Assembly (NCBI RefSeq): GCF_014898055.3
Contig: NW_023601212.1
Location: 36,382,329 to 36,446,328 of the forward strand
Direction of reading: 5' to 3'
DNA from: Talpa occidentalis
Taxonomy: Eukaryota > Chordata > Mammalia > Eulipotyphla > Talpidae
DNA length: 64,000 nucleotides
Shown: positions 1 through 11,278 of the stretch, one piece after another
Numbering within the stretch: the first letter of the stretch is position 1
Layout: each line of letters starts with the position of its first letter
Notes under the pieces: model-generated
Database searches by the model: none
What the model was told of the DNA's origin: nothing
The model's input: the letters and a program-made list of their open reading frames with translations, nothing else
Made by a program: the position numbers and the translations under genes

Positions 1-483
1 TGGTCTGGTTTCTGAAATGAAATCTGGGTTCTCAAACTATTTCTCTTTAAAATGTTTAAAACAAACAGGATCATCAGCTCCTGAATTTGTAGCAAGCCAG
101 TCTGAATTTAAAAATGGACACAGTGATAACCATGAGAAGGGGAAATAATTTGTTTATGTGGGGATGGATATGTAACAAAGTTATCTAGTAGTTAGCCTCA
201 GGCCTCTCCCTTCTCTCTTAGTCCTGGGTAAGATCATTCCTTTATTTTATTAAAAATAACTAGGATCATCCTAGATACAGGATTACTCAATTAGAGAAAA
301 AGAATCCATGCTATTTTTTTTTAATAAAGTAGGCTGTAAGTGAATCATTTCTTATAAAAGAGGCTGTGAGTTCTGGTTTTTGAAAATATTGACTCAGGTC
401 CGCCTCCATGACCAAGAAGGAAGTTCAACAACACATAGGCATCTTCAAAAAATAATGTCAAAAATGAAATAGTGACTTTTGGG

Positions 484-1030
484 AACAAAATGGGTAGACC
501 TCGACGGCCTCCCTGATGGCACAGGCGGTTGAGCACCGTGCTGTGAAGCTGTCCACAGCCTCTGCAGTGTGGATTCGATCCCGGCCAGTGAGAATCCCAC
601 ATGGCACAACAGACCTCTCCTGTCGTGCCCGCTGCTCCACTCAGCAGTGTATTTCATCAGTCTGCCTGTTGTGTTCCCCCTCTGGCTCTGGTGAATTCTC
701 TCACCCTCCCACACATCTGGCCTGTACCCCAGTTCTTGTGTAAATAAATCTTTTTAAAAAATGGTAGACCTCAAGGTGATTATATTAACTGATATAAGTC
801 AGAAAGTGAAAGATATCAGATGGTTTCACTCATCTGTGAAATATAAATAACAGAACAACATACACAGGCAAAATACAGCAGGTATAAATCTTGCACTTAG
901 AGGGAATCAGGGGAGTAAGGAGAGGGCTAAGGGAGAGAGGCAGAGGGGTATTGGCACACATAGTTTGGTGGAAGGTGAGTAGAATATGTGCACACATGGA
1001 AGACTAAAAATTTAATCCCAAAATATTTTA
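484..1030 (+). mobile_element. L1 3' end, interrupted by a SINE
   Basis: Sequence on both sides of the SINE at 505-760 reads as the end of L1 ORF2 and the 3' UTR (ATAAGTCAGAAAG, TTTCACTCATCTGTG, then a purine-rich 3' UTR). The copy is decayed and old. The 5' boundary is uncertain. Confidence 0.7.
505..760 (+). mobile_element. tRNA-derived SINE, type B, full length
   Basis: Starts GGCCTCCCTGATGGCACAG, has a B box GATTCGATCCC and ends TAAATAAATCTTTTT. Flanked by a target-site duplication of about 11 bp (GGTAGACCTC core at about 492-502 and 763-772). Inserted in an older L1. Confidence 0.9.
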
Positions 1031-1219
1031 TTTTTTTAAATGGAATCAAGATATGTTATATCTTACCTAAAACAGCAGTATCTTATATCTGCAGTTCTGG
1101 AAAAAAGTCACACACTCATACACTCACAAAAAAAAATGGATAAGATATATAGATAAATTAGATTTTATCTAATGAGCTGGCTTTGAAGTCATAAAAACAG
1201 TTTAAGTTCTTTAGATTTG

Positions 1220-1370
1220 TCAGTTATATCTGAGTGCCCTGGGACAGAGCATTTATTTCTCTGACCCTCGTTGTCTTCTTATATAAAAAGGTTTAGACAA
1301 TCATCCCTTTTTCACAGAATTTTGGTGTAGACTTAATAGGTACTTTCAGTATGCCTTGTAAATAGAAGAG
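1220..1370 (+). repeat. MIR-like relic
   Basis: Resembles the 3' half of MIR (TTTCTCTGACCCTCG..., TATAAAAAGG, later TAGGTACTTTCAG). Highly diverged, so the boundaries are approximate. Confidence 0.45.
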
Positions 1371-1454
1371 CATTTTAGCAAAGTAAGTCCTTTTATCCTC
1401 ACAGAAGTAGGAAATGTTATGAACAGACTGGAAAGGTTAAGAAGAGAAGGTGGA

Positions 1455-1621
1455 GGTGCAGCAGACCTCTCCTCTCTCACCCACTGGTCCCCTCAACAGT
1501 GTATTTCAGTAGATCTGCCTGTTCTGCTCCCACTCTGTCCCTGGAGAATCCTCTCACCTCTCCACACCTCTGGCCTGCACCCCAGCTCTTGTTTGCATAA
1601 TTACATAAATCTTTAAAAAAT
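1455..1621 (+). mobile_element. 5'-truncated SINE, type A, with perfect TSD
   Basis: Only the 3' half is present, from GCAGCAGACCTCTCC to the A-rich tail. It is flanked by a perfect 14-bp direct repeat GAAGAGAAGGTGGA (1441-1454 and 1622-1635), so the truncation happened at insertion rather than by later deletion. Confidence 0.9.
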
Positions 1622-2555
1622 GAAGAGAAGGTGGAATTCATAAATCCAAAAAGAAATATGTGGATTAAGTTTTCAGCCCTGCTGTCATGGTTGGGGTGCT
1701 TTTGTTCTCTAGACTTGTCCCTACTCCCTTCAACCTTTGACTCTAGGCTACGCAGCTTAGTAACAAGACTTGGCCACCAAATCTGTTTCAAAACCGGGAG
1801 GTATCTATCCTTCAAAAGCTGAAGAAATACATCCCTTAATAATGTATTTTTCAGCACTTTATTCAATGTCATTTTTAATCAGCGCATTCTGCAAGGTGTT
1901 CTTGTAGGTTAAAGATAGCAGACAGAGCATCCCTGCTCAGAAGGTACTTGCAGAATTACTAAGCAGGCAGAGCATAGTGCAAAGACAATCCATTCACCAT
2001 CATTAAGAGAAGAAATGTGTTGCATCCTAAGTCGAGTTAGTATTGCTTATATTGTGAGATAAAAGTCTGTTGGGTGGGTGGCAAGGAAATAAGTCTAATA
2101 TTTTTCCCATACATTATGCTTCAGAATATTGGAAGAATGAGAGATCCTCAATCCACTGGACACTGACCATAATGAGTTTTTAAAAACAAAAATTTTAAAA
2201 ACCCTCAGACAAATTACAGACCCAAGCAAGTCAAGCACTCAGAATGGGCACCCAGAATCATTTAGGCTGGATAGTGTAACCATGAGGGATGAGGTTTGCA
2301 AGGCCAAAGTATTCCTTGGTACAACTGAGAACAACTATCTAGAAGTTCCCATGAAGAACTGGTATTGGCTGGAGGCTGAAGAATAACAGATATAGTCTCA
2401 GAGCAGGGCCTTCCAACCTTTTGATGAGACACCTCATTAGTAAAATAAATGAATAAATGAAACTAATTCTGATCACCCTCTCAATATGTGTGTATAAATG
2501 ATTTAAGTACTGTATACCATTATAAAATATATGAAGCATTAACATTTTAAGTGGA

Positions 2556-2820
2556 GGGCCTCCCTGGTGGCGCAGCAGGTTGAGCACAGTGCTATGAAGC
2601 TGTCTGTAGCCTCTGCAGCATGGGTTCGATTCCCAGCTGGCCCAGGAGATACCCACATGGCGCAGCAGACTTCTCCTGTCTTGCCTGCTGCTCCCTTCAG
2701 CAGTGCTTTCGGTCCATCCGCCAATGCTGCTCCCCACTCTTTCTCTGGTGAATCCTCTCACCCTCTCACACCTCTGACATGTACCCCAGCTCTTGTATAC
2801 ATAAATAAATCTTAAAAAAA
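2556..2820 (+). mobile_element. tRNA-derived SINE, type B, full length
   Basis: GGGCCTCCCTGGTGGCGCAG head, GGTTCGATTCCC B box, and AAATAAATCTTAAAA tail. Probable short TSD AAGTGGA (about 2549-2555 and 2829-2835). Confidence 0.92.
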
Positions 2821-2999
2821 TAAGTTCAAGTGGAACTGTTTAAATAGATGTCGAAGAAATTTTGTCTTTTTTTCCTGTCTTCCCCAATGGATCAGGAATA
2901 TGAGATTGTTAGAAGACAGTGAAGTTCTGGATATGTTGAATGCCTGGCCAAGAAGCATGATGGCTTAGAGGACAAGTACCTAAAGAAAGCATCTCCCTG

Positions 3000-5326
3000 A
3001 GATGCATTTCATAGTACCCACATACCAGGGCACATCCCTGGGTATAGACAATCCCTCCTAATAGTTTCAGCAGGTAGAGCTGAAGGGACTGTAGTGTGAC
3101 ACCAGAGAACAAAGGCAGGAGCAAATGCAGTTGTGGCAGGTGCAGCCTCCCTGTCCACCTCAGCCTGGCCACCCCTAGTGGACTGATTTATGGGGCAGAA
3201 ATGCAGAGGGCATCCGAGGACTCTGTGGAGAAGTCAACTGGGAACTGCCAGGCAGCTGATGGGTAGACCTTAGGGTAGAAGAGGCAAATGAGGAAAGCAG
3301 ATTTAGAAAAACTTTAGTTCTGCATCCTAGTGGTTAGAGAAGTTTGCCAGTTCTTTAGATAGACAGTACTGCTGAATGAACAAAGCTGTTATTTTTGGAG
3401 GCTCGTGCTTTTGAAGCAGACACTATTATTGTCTCAACTCATCTCATGAGCCCACATTGGTGTACCTATCCTCACAGACAGTTTCCCATTTCCAGTGGCT
3501 TTGTTTCTCTACCTTGGGGTGCTTGCTCAACCCCCCTCCTTCACCTGAAAATTTTGGGGCTTTAAGGGACAACTCTTAAGCAGGAAAAATAAGGTTCACA
3601 GCATCTCCAACTATTTGTGGAGCTATTCTGAAGTACATTCTGTGTGGTCCCCCAAAGGGATGAACTGTATACAGTTGCTCACAGCAGTGAGGTTAGATTT
3701 TTCTCCCTGCTGGTCTCTGTTCATCACCATTTCTCACTTGGGCTTCTTGCAATGCCCTCCCAAATAAAGACCATTTACACCCAAATTTGCATCTTACTGA
3801 TAGATCAGGGAAGAGAAGTTATATATTTATCTGATGTGTGTTGTGTGTATTTTTCTCAATTTATTTCTTCTGTAATCTAGTTTCTATTATCTTTTACAAA
3901 AAGATAAACACAGTGCAGTTAGGCATGACATTTCCTCAAGTTCTCGGTGCCTGCATCAGGGTTTAGCATGGTTGTGTAGCTTATTAACTCTACAGGGTCT
4001 GTAACAGTGTTCTCTCCTTTACCTCTAGTGGATTCAGGTTCCAAAGTGTCCCCTCAATTGATATCATATATTTAGAAATTACAATATGGAGTAAAGTGTG
4101 TCAAGAAGACCATTTGACGTAAGCATTAAGGGCTTAGACTAGATAGACTGAGGTTTAGTCCCTACTTTGGCACTTTTCATTCTGCACATAAATGTCATTA
4201 CATTCAAAGAAGCATCTGAGCGACTTTATCCCTGGTGACATGAGAAATCCACCTGGCAATGATTTGGGGGCTTATTTTAAAGTATCAATCATGTGATAAT
4301 TCTTGGTGAAGGATGTCTCCAGATTTTGCCTACAACTTCTTGACATCAGTTCTTGAGTAGAGATTATACAGCTCTGACACTTATATGTGCAAATAAGTAA
4401 TTTGTATGCACATTTTTGACAGAGGCCTTATGTGTATCTTTCATTGTTTTGATAATATTAGCAAACATTAGAGAGACACTGACTTAAGTATCCATTATTT
4501 GTATGCAATTCAGTTGACTTATGGTGGTTCTTTAAAGAAAATTCATATTCTCTGTCCAATTTGTTTTACATATGAAATATGGATAGAACAGCAGCATGGT
4601 AAGTGTTGTTTCATTTTTATTTGTATCATAACACCATCTTCCAATATATTCGTAAGTGCATACTTGGAGATAGTGGCCCTTTTTATTTACTATTTTAGCA
4701 TCCTGATTTATAGCACTATGTGAAAACCCCCTGTCACTAACGGCTAAGTCGTATATTTTGTGAGATCCTTTTGTTCATGAGGGTCTTCATTACTGTGATA
4801 TTTTCCCCTCAAAGCTGGAGTTAATGATGCACAAGTAACATGTGTTTAAGTTTACAAGATATTGTTAGGAGCAAAGATATTGAAGAAACATTTGGGATCA
4901 TATTAACTCCAATCAGAGTGCCTCAAGTTTGTACACCTTTTTTACTTAGGTGAGCAATATTTGAATAATAGAATATGGCTAACGTTAGAGATATAGGCCA
5001 TGCCAATTTCACTCTGAATTTTACTTTTTAAATGTAATAGTATCTAAAAAAATTTCTATGGTTAATGTATAAGTTGTAATAAGCATTTTATCAGCCTATT
5101 AAATTCCACTTGAGAGTTCACGCTGGCTGTAATGCTACTTCATAGTTGGAATCAAAATGCAGAGCATCTGTGTGGCAAGTCTCCAGATGTTTATTTCATC
5201 TTCATTCTATGACTACATAGTGTGTTTCATGAAAAAGATAGGTGATATATCTTAACAGTGGATTATTTTTACATGATCTTAAGTTGGGACATTAAGAGGA
5301 CATGTAAAATTTACTATGAATAAACA
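3000..5326. other. intron 1, mostly unique sequence
   Basis: Apart from the weak LTR candidate at 3440-3830 and a possible MIR scrap near 4110-4200, I see no gene or assignable repeat. The short reading frames here lack any recognisable domain. Confidence 0.6.
3440..3830 (+). repeat. possible solo LTR relic (ERV type, family unknown)
   Basis: The block ends in a pyrimidine-rich stretch with CCCAAATAAAGACC (AATAAA near 3762), a layout seen in many retroviral LTRs around the poly(A) site. No second copy in the window and no termini proven, so this is a weak call. Confidence 0.3.
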
Positions 5327-5342
5327 ATAGTGTGCTTTTTTA

Positions 5343-5602
5343 AGGCTATTTTTATTTATGTATACAAAAAACTGGGGTACAGGCCAGGGGCATAGGGGGT
5401 GAGAGGATTCACCAGAGATGGAGTGGGGAGCAGAATAGGCAGATTGATTGAAATACACTGCTGAGGGGAGCTGCAGGTGAGTCAGGAGAGGTCTGCTGCG
5501 CTATGTGGGTAGCTCCCAACCTGGGGATTGAACTCATGCTGCAATGGCTGCTGATAGCCTCATAGGTTTCATCTTAACCCCTTGTGCCACCAGGGAGGCC
5601 CG
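5343..5602 (-). mobile_element. tRNA-derived SINE, type A, antisense
   Basis: Reverse copy running from TTTTTATTTATG...ACTGGGGTAC to CACCAGGGAGGCCC. Flanked by a perfect 16-bp TSD ATAGTGTGCTTTTTTA (5327-5342 and 5603-5618). Confidence 0.93.
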
Positions 5603-5618
5603 ATAGTGTGCTTTTTTA

Positions 5619-7235
5619 TGGAAAAAAAAAAAACTATTGATAAAATAAGAAGTCAATGCCATCTTTTTCCTTTGGACTCAAAATCCACACTTCTTGAATG
5701 CTGCCCAGTTGGTAGGAGCATTTCTCAAATGGCTATGTAAGTCTGTCTTTGGTAAATTGAGTGAGATAGAAGAAACTTTGCCTTAATTGCAAAAGGATGA
5801 TTGAATCATTTGAGATCAAGAGCTCCCAGAAAGAACTGGATGGCTGAGATCCATTTTGAGATGCATTTGAGCAGAGAAGTTTGTAGTTCAGAAAATATGT
5901 AAATAAAACACTGCTCGGAAGCCATCTTTGTTGTTTATCGTGCAACTGTTATTTCCTAGAGACACTGGTTACTTAATTATCTTTATTCCTGAATATATCT
6001 AAGGTCATAGTTGCTGCCGATTTTTAATTATGTACAAAGCTATACAAAGTGGAACATTTCACCCTGGGGAGCCCCCCAAAATGACTGTAGCTACTTTATT
6101 AAGTGAGCTGCTGCAGTTTGGCTGTGGTTGCTAAATCAAAGGTTTATGGATATGTTTTGTTCCTTTGGGCAATAGTTGTTCCATAATTTTCATTTTTGAG
6201 TAACTGGAAGTACAAACCAATAACTTTGAAGAAAGAAAAACAATCTTTACATTTTTTGTAGTTATGCCCAAATAGTACCCAGAAAACTTTAACAACAGCA
6301 GCAAAAATGACCAGTAAATTTAGGGTATATATACATACCTAGATTTAACTCAATATTTGTTAAAGTTCAGATATATACATGGAAAATGGTTTAATACTAG
6401 AAACACAGAAGCCAAGATAAAACATTGTTTCACTTGTACTTTCCTAAATTTCAAGGCCAGATTTTTCCCTTCCCATCATGCAGTTGGAACCAAGTATTTT
6501 AGAAATAGACATAGGAGATTGGAAGTGTAAAACCCATTCTCTATTAGTGTTTCCAGAAGTTATGTGTTACTGCAATTTCACAATCTATAGAACAACTGTG
6601 AAAGTGTTATTCTATAAGCAGTCCTGTTTGTCCACAGAAGCTGCATAAATCAACTACTACTCACAGAAGCTGCATAAATCAATACAGTTGTCTCTCCAAG
6701 CCACTGAGTCCAAATATCTGTCTTGAACACTATCCTAATGGGTTCCATTAAGTCAGAACTTAGAATGAAAACACAAAGAATATTAGGAGATCAATTGAGT
6801 CCATGCTGTGGAAAAAAGATTCTACTCTTACTTTTGCATACTATTTTAAGAAAGCAAATTGAAAAATATACATAAGCCTTATACATTCTATTGTTAGTTT
6901 GAAATCCCGCGTCTTTAGTAAATGATTAAAATCTATTACATCCCACTTTAAATAAGTCTTCTTTCGTGTTGGCCTTTGTGCATTATATTCTGGTTTTGTT
7001 CATTGCTATACTTAATGGAGGAGAAAAAAATGAAAGAGAATCATTTCCTTGCAAAAGTGGTAAGGGGGATGCTTACCACTTATAAAATCAGGAGTTTTTA
7101 ACACCCTCCTAAGTGTGCTGCTCATAAGCCTGGTTGTTTATATCTTTTCCATCATGCCCATAGGCAGGATGGCAGCATCCATCCAACACTCTCCCATCTC
7201 AGGCTTTCCTCTAACTTGACTCTTGGAAGATATTC
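5619..7235. other. intron 1, unique AT-rich stretch
   Basis: No gene and no interspersed repeat recognised. The only structure noted is the 21-bp direct repeat at 6633-6682. Confidence 0.6.
6633..6682. repeat. short direct repeat (21 bp, period 29)
   Basis: The word CACAGAAGCTGCATAAATCA plus one A occurs at 6633-6653 and again at 6662-6682, separated by 8 bp. A small local tandem duplication. Confidence 0.9.
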
Positions 7236-7239
7236 TTAA

Positions 7240-7298
<59 letters not shown>

Positions 7299-7312
7299 TA
7301 TATATATATAAA
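7240..7312. repeat. (TA)n microsatellite with a short (CA)n core
   Basis: A long uninterrupted TA run, then ACACACACAC, then TA again, directly readable. Confidence 0.98.
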
Positions 7313-7403
7313 TATGTGTGTATGTATACACATTAGTTAGCTGTGTGCAGAACTATGTTACAGCCATCCCCCAATTCAGTGATTTAAAACAAAAATTATT
7401 CTA

Positions 7404-7686
7404 GGGGGACTCCCTGGTGATCTAGAGGTAAGTCTCAGTGTTATCACCATGAAGTTCCACCACCAAGGCCTGAGTTTGATCCCTGATGAGGGACCTAATC
7501 CACATGGCGTAGCAGACCTCTCCTGTCTTTCCCACTGCTCCCCTCAGCAGTGTATCTCAGTGGATCTGCCTGTTCTGCTCCCCACCCTGTCTCTGGTAAA
7601 TCTTCTCAGCCCTCCCCGACCCCGCACCTCTGGAATGCACCCCAGCTATTCTATTCAAAAATAAAATAAATAAAATCTTTTAAAAA
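7404..7686 (+). mobile_element. tRNA-derived SINE, type A (most tRNA-Glu-like head)
   Basis: The head CTCCCTGGTGATCTAGAGG closely resembles the 5' end of tRNA-Glu (TCCCTGGTGGTCTAGTGG). B box GTTTGATCCC. Tail AAATAAAATCTTTT. Oldest-looking full-length copy. Short probable TSD ATTCTA. It sits within a diverged older repeat (flank GTGATTTAAAACAAAAATT). Confidence 0.9.
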
Positions 7687-8284
7687 TACATGTATTCTAA
7701 CTCATGTTTTCAGTGTCAAATGGAGTTGGTCGTATCTAGTCTAGGCTTGAATGAATGGTGTTGAGTCCACATGTGCTTCATGTGTCTTTTATTCTTTCCC
7801 TAAAAGGCACTGTCTAATACATGTACTACCCATGCAATAATAGATTTAGAATTGATCCACCCACACTTCTGCCTGCATTCTGTTGTCTCAATCAAGTCAT
7901 ATCCCCAAGCCCAATGTCAGTGAGGTGCGCTGATGAAGAGATGGACTGTCTAAGAACAACTAGAAAGTTATATGACAAGGAATGCTGAAAATTTTAAGGT
8001 TAAAGAATTGAAACAATAATGAAATCTATCATAGCATGCACTTAAGAACTGGCCCCAGTGCCCTTTTCTCTCTCAAATCAATGCTGTGAAAGGAAGCTCT
8101 GTTAAGACTAGTGATTCAGTAGGTCAGCCTTAAGCGAATCAACCCATTTCTAATGCCCTCAAGCAGTGCAGCTCAAATGTGATGGGTGTACCTGCTACCT
8201 TTCCCATGGACCTTCTGTTATTAGTTCACAATAAGATAAGTAACTTGCACCAAATGCAGATTAATTGTGGCCCTAAATACAGTG

Positions 8285-8600
8285 CTTAATTTTCTTAAAT
8301 TATTTCTATTTTGGTATACATAACAGAAAATTATTTTTCATAGTTCTGGAATCTAGACGTTAGAGATCAGGGTGTCCACATGGTTGAGTTCCGATGAGGA
8401 TCTTCTTCCATTTTGCAGATGACAAAGATTGTAATTTTATCTTCACATCAGAGAAAAAGCAGCTGGCTTTCTAACCTTTTCTTATAAAGGCACTAATCCC
8501 ATTCATGAGGCCCCAACTTCATGCCCCAGTATGCCTTAAAGACCCCATCTAAAATAAGATCCTATTAGAAATTAGATTTCAACATACAAGTGTGGTGGAT
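8285..8600 (-). repeat. MLT1-type MaLR LTR relic
   Basis: In reverse orientation it follows the familiar MLT1 pattern: a segment like CAGTTCTGGAATCTAGACG, later TTATAAAGGCACTAATCCCATTCATGAGG, then the pre-end region. An old, non-coding retrovirus-like LTR, about 300 bp. Confidence 0.65.
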
Positions 8601-8689
8601 CATAAACTATTTGGCCGACTACAATTCAACCAAAGAACAAAGTGATTCATGAATACCAGAAGCAACTAATTCAAAAAGAAATTTTCTCT

Positions 8690-8950
8690 TTTTTTAAGAC
8701 TTATTTATTTATACATACAAGAGCTGGGGTGTAGGCCAGGGATGCAGGGGAGAAAGAATTCACCAAAAACAGTGGGGAGCAGAACAGGTGGATCTACTGA
8801 AATACACTGTTGAAGGGAGCAGCAGGCGAGACAGGAGAGATCTGCTGCTCCATCTCCCTGGCCGGAGATTCAACTTGTGCTGCAGTGGCTGCTGATAGCT
8901 TCATGTTCATGGTGCTGAGACTTAACCCCTTGCACCACCAGGGAGGTCCA
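8690..8950 (-). mobile_element. tRNA-derived SINE, type A, antisense
   Basis: Reverse copy ending CTTGCACCACCAGGGAGGTCC. Flanked by an approximate TSD AAAAAGAAATTTTC (8674-8687 and about 8960-8973). Confidence 0.9.
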
Positions 8951-9086
8951 AAAAAAAGAAAAAAGAAATTTTCAATCCCAAGAAGGCTAGAATTAATGCA
9001 TCTCAGGAATGTTCAGAAGGATATACAGTACATAAAACTTGTATATCACACACCTATTATGTGTTCTTTGTTTAAAAACTAATTGT

Positions 9087-9367
9087 GGGGCCTCCCCTGG
9101 TGACACAGGCAGTTGAGCACCGCACTGTGAAGCTATCTGCAGCCTCTGTAGCACCGCTTCTATCCCGGCTGGCCAGTGAGAATCCCACATGGCGAAGCAG
9201 ACCTCCTGTTTCGCCCGCTGCTCCCCTCAGCAGTCTATTTCGTCAGTCTGCCTGTTCTGTTCCCCGCTCTGTCTCTGGTGAATCCTGTCACCCTCCCACG
9301 CATCTGGCCTGTACCCTGGTTCCTGTGTAAATGAATAAATAAATCTTTAAAAAATAAAAAATAAAAA
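9087..9367 (+). mobile_element. tRNA-derived SINE, type B, full length
   Basis: Starts GGGGCCTCCCCTGGTGACACAG and ends AAATAAATAAATCTTT plus an A-rich tail. TSD TAATTGT on both sides (about 9080-9086 and 9370-9376). Confidence 0.92.
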
Positions 9368-9547
9368 AATAATTGTACTTAATAATTACTATAGACCATT
9401 AATGATGCAGAAGTATTTTAAATTTGTTACAAGAAACTATTAGCTGAAACAAGTTTTCTAATCATAAGATCAATAACATTTGAGACATATGTTATGCACA
9501 TCAAATTATTTTTGTAACAGGAATTTTTTGATAAAAAGAAACAATAT

Positions 9548-9818
9548 GGGGCTCCCCTGGTGGTGCAGGCGGTTGAGCACTGCACTGTGAAGCTGTCTGC
9601 AGCCTCTGCAGCGCCGGTTCAATCCCGGCCAGCCGTTGAGGGTCCCACATGGCGCAGCAGACCTCTCCTGTCATGCCCGCTGCTCCTCTCAGCAGTATAT
9701 TTCATCAGTCTGCCTGTTCTGTTCCCCACTCTGTCTCTGGTGCATCCTCTCACCCTCCCGCGCATCTGGCCTATACCCCGATTCTTGTATAAATAAATAA
9801 ATAAATCTTTTTTTAAAA
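9548..9818 (+). mobile_element. tRNA-derived SINE, type B, full length
   Basis: Starts GGGGCTCCCCTGGTGGTGCAG, has a GGTTCAATCCC B box and ends AAATCTTTTTTTAAAA. TSD AGAARCAATATG with one mismatch (about 9536-9547 and 9819-9830). Confidence 0.92.
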
Positions 9819-9830
9819 AGAAGCAATATG

Positions 9831-10963
9831 TTGATTTTCAATCTGACTCAGGTTCCTCATCAAATACAAACTGACCTTTTGAGTAATGTTACCCTAGAAC
9901 TTGTCTAGAGAAATGAATCCCTTATCCAAGATGTCCATTTCGCTAGTAATAGGTAATACACAAATCTCCAGAATTGAAGTTAAAATATAATGAAGAGCAT
10001 ACATTTATACTGGCATTAATTGTCCTGTCTATTTGAAACTATCCCATCAGTGGTACAGATTCTTGCAAGGAATATTATGATATTATATCTATAACTTGGC
10101 ATTTCTGTGAAGGCATAAGAAAAAATGGATTTTAAAATATGACCATTTTCTAAGTCCTGTCCTCTTAAAATATACTCATTTCCCTAACTGTAAATAGAAA
10201 AATAAGTTTCCATTGATTTTTCAACATAGTCTAGAAACATTTGTGTTCCCTGATGTGTAGTAGATACCTATCAAAAGCCAACTGTAATATAATAAATTAT
10301 TGCTGTTATTAGCACTCATGTGGTTTGGTATATGTATTATCTCATTCTTGTTAGACTAGACCACTTTCTCTATTTTTTTTTATTTTCATTTAGGACCTAT
10401 CAATAACTTATTTGTTGTATCTTTGGGAGATTAAGTAGATAAAATCAATTCATATTGGTTCTGCTCCCCACTTCTTTATGGAGTTTATATTTTCAGTGTA
10501 TTGTGCCAACAGTCACAGTCATCTCATATTTGTTAGACAAAATTAATGAACTAACCCATGTCCTAACATGTTTAGAAATAGTGTCAAGGAAAGCCAAACT
10601 TACAATATTAAGTCTATGTCTCTGTCTCTACGTTTTATTACAAATGTTTCTTTTACTTTCTAGAGTAATAAATTAGGCTAAAAAACTGCCTCACCATCAT
10701 TTGAACACCTAAGTTGTTTTCTGCCTGAACTCACTGTTTCCTTACTCTTTTCTGTTATTTTACTGTGTGTCTAACTCAGTGACATTTTCTCCCATGTCTG
10801 CTTTACATTTTTAAAGCATTTCCACATGTGGGGGTGGGGAGTCCTTGTAATAATTCCCTGGTCAAGTTAATGTCACAATTTTGCACATGAAAAAACTTCC
10901 CCCTACATTACATGATTTTTTTTCTCCAGAGACACACAGCTGGAAGGTAATACAAAGCACTCT
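9831..10963. other. intron 1, unique AT-rich stretch
   Basis: No gene or recognisable repeat. A frame at 10455-10676 has no known domain and no coding context. Confidence 0.6.
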
Positions 10964-10982
10964 ACAAAGACATACTTTATAT

Positions 10983-11262
10983 TTTTTTTAAGATTTATTT
11001 TATTTATTTATGCATACAAGAGCTGAGGTGTAGTCCAGAGGTGTGGGGGTGGGTGGTTGAGAGGATTCACTAGAGACAGCGTGGGGAGCAGAACAGACAG
11101 ATCTGCTGAAATACACTGCTGAGGGGAGCAGTGGGAGAGACAGGAGAGGTCTGCTGTGCCATGTGGGTTGGCTCTCGGACCAGGTATAGAACTCATGCTT
11201 CAGTGGCTGCCGATAGCTTCATAGTTCTGAGACTTAACACCTTGCACCACCAAGGAAGCCCT
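10983..11262 (-). mobile_element. tRNA-derived SINE, type A, antisense
   Basis: Reverse copy from TTTTAAGATTTATTTTATT to CACCACCAAGGAAGCCC. Flanks share an imperfect TSD: ACAAAGACATACTTTAT before and ATAAAGATATACTTTA after. Confidence 0.9.
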
Positions 11263-11278
11263 ATAAAGATATACTTTA

